Source: Aurantiochytrium sp. KH105
Lineage: Eukaryota > Sar > Bigyra > Thraustochytrida > Thraustochytriidae
Assembly (NCBI GenBank): GCA_003116975.1
Contig: BGKB01000124.1
Span: 140,745 to 204,744 of the forward strand
Length of the DNA stretch: 64,000 nucleotides
Direction: 5' to 3'
Shown here: positions 10,685-19,653 of the stretch, in pieces
How positions within the stretch are numbered: position 1 is the first letter of the stretch
How the letters are laid out: every line of letters begins with the position of its first letter
The notes under the pieces: generated by a model
Told to the model about the DNA's origin: nothing
What the model saw: the letters and a program-made list of their open reading frames with translations, nothing else
Databases searched by the model: none
Position numbers and translations under genes: made by a program

Positions 10685-11558
10685 GGGGCCCGTTCGTTTG
10701 GCTTTTTCTCCAAAGCTCTTGCTGGCGAGCGAGAACGCTTGCCCGCCCTTGTTTCCAGCACTTGCTTGCTTCTTTGCTTGCCTGTCTGCTCGCACCTTGT
10801 GTACGAGTCGAGCGAACGCGAAAACAAGAGGCGCGCAAGTGGTCGGTCCCTCGGCAGGCAGGTCGTGGCCGTTCGCCACCTCTTGCGTTTGGCTCGGCCA
10901 ACTGAGCCACGAACAGCGCTGTAGACTGGTGTAAGCTACGACAGCAGCAGCAATACCTGTCAACTTGGATAGGAGGTGAGCAGATGCCCCTCTTACCTTC
11001 GTGGACCTACTGCGGTCAAGAAGCGCTGCGACAAGAGGCAGCAAGCACTCCTTCGCTCCTCCTGCAAAAACCAGCGAATCGAAAATTTCCTAGGCTCGAC
11101 CTATTATCAAAACGCGAATCCGCAAGCCAGCACGCCGCACGTTGACCATAAACAAACAAGCTAATCAACCAAGAATAAAAGCGCAAAGGGAAAATAAGGA
11201 AAGAAAGAGAGACTGAGACTCTCGTGCAAGTGTCCTTGAAGTTCAACTTCGAAAAAGGTCTAACGGATAGGAGGTTCTCTCTTCTTGGACCACTAATGAC
11301 CGTGGTAAGCCTGTCTTCCATTCCTTCATTGATCCGAATCATGCTGCAACTCGCAGACCTGGGTCGCCGCGGGCCGCGGCGAGCGAGCGATAAGCCAGGT
11401 TAGTGTACTGGCCAATGGGCCTTCGCGACGGTGGTCAAGCAATCGCCGTTCTTCCCAGGTCGGTGTCTTGCGCATTTGACAGCGACAGCTGCGAGGGATA
11501 GAGAAGAAAAGAAGCCGCTGAGCAAGCCCAGGTCGTCAAGACTCTGAGCAGCGCGGCG
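10685..11558. promoter_or_regulatory. Divergent intergenic region between CFAP58 and the ABHD-type hydrolase
   Basis: 874 bp between two divergent start codons, so both promoters should lie here. The frames on both strands are open but compositionally random. The central part, about 11090-11340, is AT-richer and purine-rich (runs of aaagg and gaaagaga). I see no clear TATA box, repeat array or RNA gene. Confidence 0.4.
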
Positions 11559-12749
11559 ATGGCGAACTTGAAGCCGCCGCGAAAGCCGTGGCCGTGGTCG
11601 TGGACGACGCTTGCCTGCGCCTTTGCAGCAGTGTACTGCGCAGACGGTCTCGTTCGCAAAGGATGGCTCCGTGGCAAGGTCCGTGTGTTGCACAAGGAAG
11701 ACGACGAACGCATGTCGCGGATCCTGCGGCGCATGACGACCGTGCACGGTCGATTCTGGCCCGTGTGCTGGGCGCATGACGCATACGCCCAGTTCGGCGT
11801 CTTTATGCTGTACAAAGCCCTGCATCGCAATAGCCTGCCGGTGCGCCGGCACACCGTGAAGTGCGAGGACGGGGGAGAAGTCGCCGTCGATGTATATGGA
11901 CCTCCCCGCGGCAAGCCAGAGCTGCCAGACGAAGCGCCGCTGATGCTCATCATGCACACGATTACAGGCACGACGCAGGACGAGATGGAGCTTGCGGCGG
12001 CGGCCTATGCAAAGGGATGGCGAGCTTGCTTGCTCGTCCGGCGTGGACACATGGGGACCCTTTCGCACCCCAAGTTCAATCTCATGGGATGCGTCGACGA
12101 CTCGCGACGTATGATCGCCAAGGCGCAGGAAGTGTTCCCGAAGGCCAGTTTTATCGGCGCGTGTGGTATTTCTGCAGGATCGGGCCAGGTTGTTTCGTAC
12201 ATCGGCCAGCAGCCCGCGGGCGGACCGGTGCAGGCGGCGGTCTCGCTCTGCCCCGCGTACAGCATCGAGAACGCCTTTGCGAACTTTCAGCAGCGCAGCC
12301 CGCTGCTGGCTGCATTTATCCTTGCGAGTCTGAAGTCTTTTTTTCTGGCGCCCAACGAGCACGTTCTGCGCGACAGCAAGGGTTTTCAAGAATGCCTGGA
12401 AAGCACCTCTGTGCAGAACTTCATGCAAGCTCACGCGCAACTTGCTGGCTTTCCTGATTTTCAGACATATCTTGCCAATTCCAACCCGATGCAGCACTAC
12501 GCTGGCTCCCGCGTGCCGTGCCTAATTCTCAATGCGCTCGACGACCCACTCTGCGTCGAGGAGAACATCCATTACGACATCGCGAGTGAGACTGAGAATT
12601 ACTGTCTCTGCCTCACGGACTACGGCTCCCACGTCACCTTTCGCGAGGGTCTTCTCGGCCAGTCTTCCTTCATGCATCGTGTGGCGCTCGACTTTCTCGA
12701 GGCCGCGCGAAGGGACTCTCTCCACTCGTCTCGTGGCTCGAGCCAGTAG
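11559..12749 (+). CDS. ABHD1/ABHD3/EMB8-type alpha/beta hydrolase, membrane-anchored
   Basis: 396 residues from the ATG at 11559. The N-terminus has basic/proline residues and then a hydrophobic anchor (WTTLACAFAAVYCADGLV). The alpha/beta hydrolase fold follows: an oxyanion-loop strand LMLIMHTITGTT, a nucleophile elbow GISAGSG (Ser about residue 205), an acid after strand 7 in NALDDPLC (about residue 328), and the catalytic His in YGSHVTF (about residue 357). The RRGHMG motif and the DDSRRMI helix preceding the elbow are typical of the ABHD1/2/3 (plant EMB8, yeast Eht1/YMR210w) family, whose members act on phospholipids, monoacylglycerols or acyl esters at membranes. The length is normal for the family and the triad is complete, so it should be active. 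The substrate cannot be inferred. Confidence 0.85.
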   Translation: MANLKPPRKPWPWSWTTLACAFAAVYCADGLVRKGWLRGKVRVLHKEDDERMSRILRRMTTVHGRFWPVCWAHDAYAQFGVFMLYKALHRNSLPVRRHTVKCEDGGEVAVDVYGPPRGKPELPDEAPLMLIMHTITGTTQDEMELAAAAYAKGWRACLLVRRGHMGTLSHPKFNLMGCVDDSRRMIAKAQEVFPKASFIGACGISAGSGQVVSYIGQQPAGGPVQAAVSLCPAYSIENAFANFQQRSPLLAAFILASLKSFFLAPNEHVLRDSKGFQECLESTSVQNFMQAHAQLAGFPDFQTYLANSNPMQHYAGSRVPCLILNALDDPLCVEENIHYDIASETENYCLCLTDYGSHVTFREGLLGQSSFMHRVALDFLEAARRDSLHSSRGSSQ

Positions 12750-13452
12750 AAGATCCTGAATCCGCAGGAAAGCCGTCACGATCGTTCGGCAGGCCACGCA
12801 AACGGGCTCATATTTTAATTTTAATGCATCAATTTTCCTCACTCCGCAGGCTTGCCGACTGACCTAGACCTGGCTGGGGCTCGCCGTTCGTCCTCCTCGC
12901 CTTGTCATCATCAAGCGCGTTCTTGCTTGCAGTTGCCAGCTTGCTAGATTCGACTAGGTTAGGTTCCCTTCATCAATCTCGGGACAATCTCGCCCGACCG
13001 CAGCCCACGAAAAACGCTGGCTCGGCCTCGCTGCTCCTCGTCGCGGCCGCTGCTGAATCGCCGGCAGCTTCCGCGCGGGCTTCTTTCTCTCTGCGCAGGC
13101 AGGGTCGCATGTAGTAGTGCGCGCGTCCGCATCGTGAGCGCTTCGCCGCGCGTCTCCGCGGCGGGAGCCAGCCGCGCAGAACGTGCCGAGTTGCAGCGAC
13201 GGACCCGCTGCTGGCACGATGACCCCGCCCACGGCCCCCCTTCCCCTCTGCAGCCATCGCGCGACTCGACGGCGCCCTCGGCGCAGCAGACTCGCATCCG
13301 CCTCGCGACCTGGCTGGCGCCTATCCTCCACTGCGCCGCGTCCTCGACGCGCAACTTGTGCTGCGCCATCGTCGCAGCCCGGCCCGTCGTCCATCATCCA
13401 TCGTCGCAGCCGGCCAGCGAGCCGACCATCACCTCCACGCTGCGACCTGACC

Positions 13453-13538
13453 GCAGAGCAGAGCAGAGCAGAGCAGAGCAGAGCAGAGCAGAGCAGAGCA
13501 GCGCAGAGCAGAGCAGAGCAGAGCAGAGCAGAGCAGCG
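13453..13538. repeat. AGAGC pentanucleotide microsatellite
   Basis: About 17 near-perfect copies of the pentamer agagc, with two gcgca interruptions near 13501 and 13535. A shorter run of the same pentamer lies at 58684-58706, 5' of another gene, so the unit recurs in the genome. The period is not a multiple of three, so every frame on a strand translates to the same cyclic peptide, which explains the spurious open frames here. Confidence 0.95.
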
Positions 13539-13587
13539 CAGTCGCTGCAGCCGCGCCGTCCGTGCTGCCCTCTCGAAGGACCGGCGC

Positions 13588-13643
13588 GTGCTTTCTGCTT
13601 TCTGCTTCCTGCTTTCTGCCTTCTGCTTTCTGCTTCTGCTTTG
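13588..13643. repeat. Degenerate CTTTCTG heptamer tract
   Basis: A pyrimidine-rich run of about seven imperfect copies of tgctttc/tgcttcc/tgccttc, just after the AGAGC tract. It is 365-420 bp before the ABCA start and may be part of the promoter or simply slippage DNA. Confidence 0.8.
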
Positions 13644-13725
13644 TCCCGCACTGCGACCTTAATTGGTTCCAACAGTTTCCAGCGCGGACGCGGGACACGG
13701 ATTGGTGAGAGTACTTCTCCCCGAG

Positions 13726-13802
13726 GTTTGAATTCAAACCCGGGTTTGAATCGATTTGACTGTGAATTCGAATTCGAACTCGAGGTTGGTTTGAATTCAA
13801 AC
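13726..13802. promoter_or_regulatory. Cluster of perfect palindromes upstream of the ABCA gene
   Basis: Two identical 14-bp perfect palindromes, gtttgaattcaaac, lie at 13726-13739 and 13789-13802 with centres 63 bp apart, about six helical turns. Between them are two 12-bp palindromes, aaacccgggttt (13736-13747, overlapping the first) and gaattcgaattc (13764-13775). Half-sites (tttgaat) recur at 13744 and 13825. Repeated symmetric sites about 200-280 bp before a start codon resemble binding sites for a dimeric transcription factor. The role is inferred. Confidence 0.45.
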
Positions 13803-14008
13803 AAACCAAACCTGGCTGGCAAGGTTTGAATCTGGGCACGCGAAGAAGTCCCCGGCGGGCGGGTGGGCGGGCGGCAGACCTCGATCGGTCGCCGCGGGGC
13901 CGCGCTGGGCGGCTGGCCGAGGCTGCGCGGCGACGCCTTCGCGAGCGGAGACGGGCTGGGCTGGTTGGGCTTTGGGCTTGGGCTCGCGGACACAAAGCGA
14001 GGCCCGCG

Positions 14009-17000
14009 ATGCCGCGCGTGCAGGCGGAGCCGAAGGCCGCGGGCGAGGACGAGGCGCGCACGAAGGTGCCCTCGAGCGCGCAGCGGCTGCTCATCCTGGT
14101 GCGCAAGGAGGTGCGCGATGATCTGAGGGACACCGGCAGCGCGCTGAGATTTCTCGTGCGCGTGGTCATGGGCTGCGTCTTCGTGGCCGTTTACGGAGTG
14201 TCCTTTTTGAGCGCATTCAACCAGTACGGAGACACGGTCCGCGGCGGAAGCGAAATCTCCAGCGCGGACGCGTACCCGCAAACAGCATTCGCCTACGGTC
14301 TCGCTGATGTCTCGCCAGGTGCGCTCATCTTTGCCGGCGCCGACGGCAGCGCCGTAGATGACCTCGCACAGGAAATGGTCAGCCTCGGCTTCGCGACGAA
14401 CGAGCAGGTGAACTTTGCGTCGGGCAACTCGTCCCTCGATACCTTTGAGTCCTTTCTCGAGGCAGAAGCTACGCCAGACAACTTTGCAGTCGGCATCTTC
14501 GTTTCACAGGGCTCCCCCGACTGGGCGTACTCCATCATCGTCAATGGAAGCAGCCTCCCAGACGTGGGCTCGAGCTCGAGTACCTCGTACTTTGCGGAAT
14601 GGATGGCTAGTCGCGTCCTTAGCGCACAATTTGCAGCTGACCAGAGTATCGCCAGCCTCGAGGGCGTCGCCAGTTCGGCCATGGCCTCCTCGCTCGTTTC
14701 CTACGTGCAAGGTCTGCCCGAAGCCGGCGGAAACGACATCAGCATCGAGCTTATTGCGCTCCCCGGACTCTATATTCTGCTCGGCGCTCAATTCGCCATC
14801 AACATGTATCTGGTACCCATGATGCGGGACAAGCGCAAGGGGGTGGTGCGTGGGCTCACGCTCATGGGCGTCCCCCCAGCAGTGTATTGGACTCACTGGG
14901 TCGTATATCACATCATTGATGGCGCACTCATTGCTGCACTCATGACCGTCTTCTTTTTCGTGTGCCGCTACGTTGTGCTGGCCAATGGCTTCTTTGTCTT
15001 CTTTCCTTTTTTCCTTTTTATGGTCGGCACCGGGCAGTTCGCTGTTCTCATCACGACCGTCGTGAATACGGACACCGTTGCGAGCATTGTGCCTTTCATG
15101 GCATGGCTTGCTTTTAGCGGTGTCTCGACGGTCGTCATCATTGCCAATGTTTCAAATGCAGTCTTCTCCGTTCTAACCTTTTTACATCCCTGGTTTGGGC
15201 TCTATCAGGTGGTCTCCATTCTCATTCGCTGGGACTGGGCAGGCAAGGACCTTGGCGTTGATGCCTCAACTGCCATTGAAAGCGGCATGGTCGGTGCAAT
15301 CTGTGCTCAAATTGCGCAAATCATTTTCTACCAGACCCTCATTCTCTGGAAGTTTCGCGAGGGGTCATCTGCGAAGCGAGGCGAGTCGATTTCTAGCGAG
15401 CCTTCAGAGGACGATCTGGGCGCGCGGCCTGAGTTCGAGGCTCTCCCACAAAACACAGAGCCGCTCCTGCGAATTCGAGGACTACGTAAAGAGTTCTCCC
15501 TGGGCTCTTCCGGCATGTGCAACAAGGCATCGAAAACTGTCAAAGCTGTCAACGGCCTCGACATGACCGTGCTAAAGGGCGAGATCTTTGGTTTTCTCGG
15601 TCACAACAGTTCCGGTAAAACTACAACGCTCAAGATGATCGCAGGCGAGTACCCGCCCACGGCAGGTGCTGCAGAACTACACTTTGCCCATGGCACGTAT
15701 CGTGTCGGAGCTGGGGCCGACAACGAAATACGGAATCGCATTGGCGTCTGCGCTCAAGAGGATCTTCTCTTTGATCAAATGACGTGCCGGGAGCATCTCG
15801 AACTCTTCGCTAGGCTCAAGGGCGGCATTCCGTGTGCGGCTGGGGAGTCCGAAACAGAGGCCATCGCAGCCGAGGTGCAGCGCCGCATCGACCAAGTCAA
15901 CTTTACGACACCGTCGGATGTCGACAAGCCTGTCAGTACGTACTCGGGCGGTATGAAGCGCAAGGTGAGTATTGCGGTCGCCTTTCTTGGTAACCCAGAG
16001 CTCGTCATGCTCGACGAACCGACCGCTGGCGTTGATTCGTACGGCCGCCGCGCCATCTGGGACATGATTGCTGCTTCTAAGGCCGGTCGCAGCATCATTC
16101 TCACAACTCACTTCATGGACGAGGCCGATGTGCTCTCGGATCGCATCGGAATCCTGAATCACGGCAAGCTCGTTACGTGCGGCACGAGCCTCTTTCTCAA
16201 GCACCACTTCGGAGCTGGGTACACGCTTAAATTTGATGCTCCGAACAAATTGGCCATGGACGCGACCGCTGCGTCGGTGCGCAGCGCTGTACCCGGGGCC
16301 GAATTCAAGTACTCAAACCAGCTCACGCAACACTGGAAGCTGCCCACAGGTGCCGAGCAGGCTTTTGCAGGACTTCTTGAGCGGCTTGATGGTAGCGGAT
16401 GCGCCGCGGTCTCGCTCGAGCTCACTACACTGACGGACGTCTTTCTCAAAACCGGGGCAGAAAACCCGTCTCGGGATGAAGAGGGAGACGAACCTGCAGC
16501 AAGTCAATCCACAGAAGATCGCTTTCTCACGAATGACGCACAAAAACACATGAACGAAGCGGGAAGTGACGAGCACATCATTCCCAATATGGATTCTCTT
16601 ACGGAGAAAATTCGGCTCATCTGGACCGACCCACGTGACGCGAGTCCTGGGGCGCCGGCATCGGTGTCGACCTGGAAAAAAATCCTTGCTATTTCGCGCG
16701 CACTGTACAAACAGTCGCTTCGATTTATCGAGTTCAAGATTTTTAGCGTTGCCATGCCAATGGCGTACATTGTCATAGCCTTTGTGCTCGTCTACGTATA
16801 TGAGGAATCTGATGAAGTCATCACCGTCGCCCCCCTCTCGCTCAATGGGGCCGCCTTCTTTGAGGCCGCGGACATTTCCAGCGGCAGTGCTGCACGAGTC
16901 TTCGACCTTCCCAATATGGCAGTCTCCACACAGCCTGCAGGAAACGGCAATGTGATCGACTTTGTCGATGAGGCTCCACCCAGCGCAAACGACCTTTCTT

Positions 17001-19111
17001 GGTACGTCAATCAAGGCCTCGTCGCCGGCGGCTACCTCTCCACGAATGCGACGCTCATGTACAATCGTACTGTGTCGACCTCTCTTCCTCTCATGTACGC
17101 GTTTTTGTCGAACGCAAGCCTTGGCACGATAGGAGGATCCATTGCATCGCAGGTGCGCGGCCTTCCTTACCCAGCAAACTCCAGTGGTTACAGTTTCCCT
17201 CAGTTCATGCTTGCTTTGTTCATTGGTTTTGGCTTCGTTTCTCTCGGCTACCTGGTCATTACCCTCGCAGAGTTCAAGGAAGCCCGTCTCTACACATTTT
17301 GTCGACTGCACGGCATCAAGCGTCTGCACGTTTTTATTGCCGCATCACTCAACGGCGTGGTGGTTAGTTGGCTTCCTTTCTTTGTGGTGTGCTTAATTTT
17401 CGCCTTTGGCTTCAGAAATCCGATTGTCGGCAATGGTGGGCGAGGCCTCGCCTTCTTTTTGCTTAGTGTTTCGTATGCCTTTGCCATGATCCCGTTTGGC
17501 TTCCTGTTCGAGCCACTCTTCATGACCGCTGAGCAAGCGAGAAACTGGGTACCTCTTATCATGATTTTCCTCATTGCCGCCCCATATGCGGTCTACGGAA
17601 CGATGATCATTTACACAACCGTCGAAGTGCAGCAAACAGTGGGTGACATCATCTCCTTTTTACCGGGTTTTTCGTTTCAGCGCGGCCTCAGCGAGCTGTT
17701 TGCAATCTCACCCAAATTCGATGATCCCGCGCTCACGTGGGCTGATACCTGGGCTTGGAATGCCCGTATATCTTATTCGATTGTGCTGTTATTTGCCTCT
17801 GGATGCTTTTACTGGATTATGGTTTACCTCCAAGTGCGTCACGCGAGCTATCTTGCCGTGCCTGGCAACGCCGAGGGCGAGATTCCAACTGATGAGGACG
17901 TTGCACGCGAGCGCGAATTGGCAATGGATGGCGTCGCGGCAGGCGACAAGATGCTGCGCGTCCAGGACATTGTCAAGAACTTTCGCATTGCGCCCGACTC
18001 CATGAGTTACCGCTTTCGCTTTCTCGACCTGGGCTACTGGTTTCAGCGGCTTTTTACTTGTGGGGCCGATCCCTTCGAGAGCAAGTACAAAATCAACCAC
18101 GCCGTCAAGGGACTCTCCTTTTCCGTGCGCCCGAATGAGATTTTTGCCTTGCTTGGACCAAATGGGAGCGGCAAGTCTGTCACAGCGTCCTCTATTTTGC
18201 GAGACTTGCCGCTCAATGGTGGGGACGTTGCTCTCGACGGCATTTCCATCCATAACGTGTCGGCGACAGAACAGCTGTATGCTGAAGGTCGTGTTGCATA
18301 CTGTCCTCAACACGATGCAGTCTTCAACAAACTCAACGTAGCTGAACACGTTGACTTTGTACTGGCCGCACACGGTCTGGACAAGAAGGACCCGCGTGTT
18401 GCGGCGCACGTGAGTGCTGTGCTGGACACGCTAAACCTCACGCAGCACTTGCACAAGCTTGCTGTGGACCTCAGTGGCGGCTACAAGCGGCGTCTCTGTC
18501 TGGCTCTTGCACTCATTGACAAGGCTGAGCTCATGCTCATTGATGAAGTTTCCTCCGGCATTGATCCTGCAGGTCGTCTCCAGTTGTGGAATGTGCTCAA
18601 GCCGGAGCTCGCCATTCGGAATGCGTCAGATGCTTCTCGGGTAGAGAACTTGCAACTACCTGGGATGCTCCTTAGCACGCACTACATGGACGAGGCTCAG
18701 GCACTCGCCAACAAGATTGGCATCATGGTCAACGGTTCGATGCTTACGGTTGGGTCTCTTGATCGTCTTCGCGACAAGCACTGCAGCAAAATCTTTGTCG
18801 ATCTCACCTTTCAAAATCCTGCGCCTACCTCGGACGAAGTCGAGGCAGCCTTTGGCAAAGCGGACTTTGATGCCTCGATTGTGGAAGTCTTTCAGAACCG
18901 CATGAAGCTGCAGATCAACTTTGAGGATCACGACTGGTCTCGCGTGAGCATGGCGCGCGTTTTGGCTTCTGCCTTTCGCTTCGTAGAGTCCGCCAAAGCA
19001 GCACTTAATATCGAGCTCTACACTCTTGCAGTCATGGATCTCGAGAAGATCTTCATCGAGCTGTCTAAAGAGCAGTTTGACCGCGAGTCCGGCGTCGTAC
19101 CCGGAATCTAG
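14009..19111 (+). CDS. Full-size ABC transporter, ABCA subfamily
   Basis: 1700 residues from the ATG at 14009 (MPRVQAEP); upstream codons are GC-rich leader. Order: membrane helix at about 42-67, a large extracytoplasmic loop, a block of helices at about 250-470, NBD1, a second membrane helix with loop and helix block, then NBD2. NBD1 has Walker A GHNSSGKT (about 531), signature YSGGMKRK (about 647) and Walker B LVMLDEPTAG. NBD2 has Walker A GPNGSGKS (about 1382), signature LSGGYKRR (about 1487) and Walker B LMLIDEVSSG. Both keep the catalytic Glu, so both sites could hydrolyse ATP. The TMD-NBD-TMD-NBD order with big first loops is the ABCA plan; ABCA proteins move lipids across membranes. 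Oddities: NBD1 has SS where GHNGAGKT is usual, and NBD2's D-loop reads SSGIDP. The cargo is unknown. Confidence 0.93.
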   Translation: MPRVQAEPKAAGEDEARTKVPSSAQRLLILVRKEVRDDLRDTGSALRFLVRVVMGCVFVAVYGVSFLSAFNQYGDTVRGGSEISSADAYPQTAFAYGLADVSPGALIFAGADGSAVDDLAQEMVSLGFATNEQVNFASGNSSLDTFESFLEAEATPDNFAVGIFVSQGSPDWAYSIIVNGSSLPDVGSSSSTSYFAEWMASRVLSAQFAADQSIASLEGVASSAMASSLVSYVQGLPEAGGNDISIELIALPGLYILLGAQFAINMYLVPMMRDKRKGVVRGLTLMGVPPAVYWTHWVVYHIIDGALIAALMTVFFFVCRYVVLANGFFVFFPFFLFMVGTGQFAVLITTVVNTDTVASIVPFMAWLAFSGVSTVVIIANVSNAVFSVLTFLHPWFGLYQVVSILIRWDWAGKDLGVDASTAIESGMVGAICAQIAQIIFYQTLILWKFREGSSAKRGESISSEPSEDDLGARPEFEALPQNTEPLLRIRGLRKEFSLGSSGMCNKASKTVKAVNGLDMTVLKGEIFGFLGHNSSGKTTTLKMIAGEYPPTAGAAELHFAHGTYRVGAGADNEIRNRIGVCAQEDLLFDQMTCREHLELFARLKGGIPCAAGESETEAIAAEVQRRIDQVNFTTPSDVDKPVSTYSGGMKRKVSIAVAFLGNPELVMLDEPTAGVDSYGRRAIWDMIAASKAGRSIILTTHFMDEADVLSDRIGILNHGKLVTCGTSLFLKHHFGAGYTLKFDAPNKLAMDATAASVRSAVPGAEFKYSNQLTQHWKLPTGAEQAFAGLLERLDGSGCAAVSLELTTLTDVFLKTGAENPSRDEEGDEPAASQSTEDRFLTNDAQKHMNEAGSDEHIIPNMDSLTEKIRLIWTDPRDASPGAPASVSTWKKILAISRALYKQSLRFIEFKIFSVAMPMAYIVIAFVLVYVYEESDEVITVAPLSLNGAAFFEAADISSGSAARVFDLPNMAVSTQPAGNGNVIDFVDEAPPSANDLSWYVNQGLVAGGYLSTNATLMYNRTVSTSLPLMYAFLSNASLGTIGGSIASQVRGLPYPANSSGYSFPQFMLALFIGFGFVSLGYLVITLAEFKEARLYTFCRLHGIKRLHVFIAASLNGVVVSWLPFFVVCLIFAFGFRNPIVGNGGRGLAFFLLSVSYAFAMIPFGFLFEPLFMTAEQARNWVPLIMIFLIAAPYAVYGTMIIYTTVEVQQTVGDIISFLPGFSFQRGLSELFAISPKFDDPALTWADTWAWNARISYSIVLLFASGCFYWIMVYLQVRHASYLAVPGNAEGEIPTDEDVARERELAMDGVAAGDKMLRVQDIVKNFRIAPDSMSYRFRFLDLGYWFQRLFTCGADPFESKYKINHAVKGLSFSVRPNEIFALLGPNGSGKSVTASSILRDLPLNGGDVALDGISIHNVSATEQLYAEGRVAYCPQHDAVFNKLNVAEHVDFVLAAHGLDKKDPRVAAHVSAVLDTLNLTQHLHKLAVDLSGGYKRRLCLALALIDKAELMLIDEVSSGIDPAGRLQLWNVLKPELAIRNASDASRVENLQLPGMLLSTHYMDEAQALANKIGIMVNGSMLTVGSLDRLRDKHCSKIFVDLTFQNPAPTSDEVEAAFGKADFDASIVEVFQNRMKLQINFEDHDWSRVSMARVLASAFRFVESAKAALNIELYTLAVMDLEKIFIELSKEQFDRESGVVPGI

Positions 19112-19653
19112 CTCGCTCGTCCGTTCCCTTTTATGTCCTCGTCACAGTCATTGTTGATCGATTTGTTGTTGTCATCACTCAGAACTTGCCTTTCGTTGCT
19201 ATCGTTGTTCAATCTTGCACGGAGCAGAGACATATTTCTGCCTTCCAGTCCGAGCGTATATTTTCATTGTGCTTCGTGGGACCTGGTAGATAATAAGGTA
19301 AAGCACAACCTCCGCTCCACTTCGATTCGTCGCTCGGCACAGGTTTGTGTGCTCTAAAGTAGGTAGAAGAATACATTTGGCTCTTCGCAAATCTCGACGT
19401 CCCTCTGCAAGCACGAGTGTTCTCCCTCCGCATGCACCTGCTGCTCGTCACTCGTAGGCCCTTCGCGTTCTTCGATGCTGCGTTAGCCAGCAACTCTGGG
19501 GCAATGCGACAAAGCGCAGTCGCAGTAGGCCTAGACCTAGGCCTAGTGCCTCCACATGTCCGCCAAAGTATAACATAGGGACGATCGAAGCAAACCGTCA
19601 AAAGCAAGCTCGAGTTGGTCGGTGGTTTTTCCCGCCTCGGCCTCGACCGCGCG
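19112..19653. other. Intergenic region between ABCA and GAF-protein genes
   Basis: 542 bp separating two co-directional genes; it must hold the ABCA 3' end and the GAF-gene promoter. The first 200 bp are T-rich (ttgttgttgtcatc), as expected of a 3' UTR. Near 19528-19550 there is a ctag-rich palindromic patch (cctaggcctag). No gene or RNA recognised. Confidence 0.5.

Larger units (their letters stand above)
12750..14008. other. Intergenic region between hydrolase and ABCA genes, rich in microsatellites
   Basis: 1.26 kb with no credible gene. Long open frames on both strands are by-products of GC-rich repeat DNA. It contains an AGAGC pentamer tract, a CTTTCTG-type heptamer tract and a palindrome cluster (listed separately). 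The last 180 bp before the ABCA start are a GC-rich leader (gggcgggtgggcgggcgg). Confidence 0.6.

Noticed and set aside
10685-11044. 120-codon N-terminal extension of CFAP58
   Set aside because: Not coiled coil, composition unlike the protein, and the family N-terminus matches the ATG at 10684.
13394-14281. Minus-strand frame of about 295 codons with a leucine/cysteine/serine-repeat end
   Set aside because: It reads through the AGAGC microsatellite and into the antisense of the ABCA gene.
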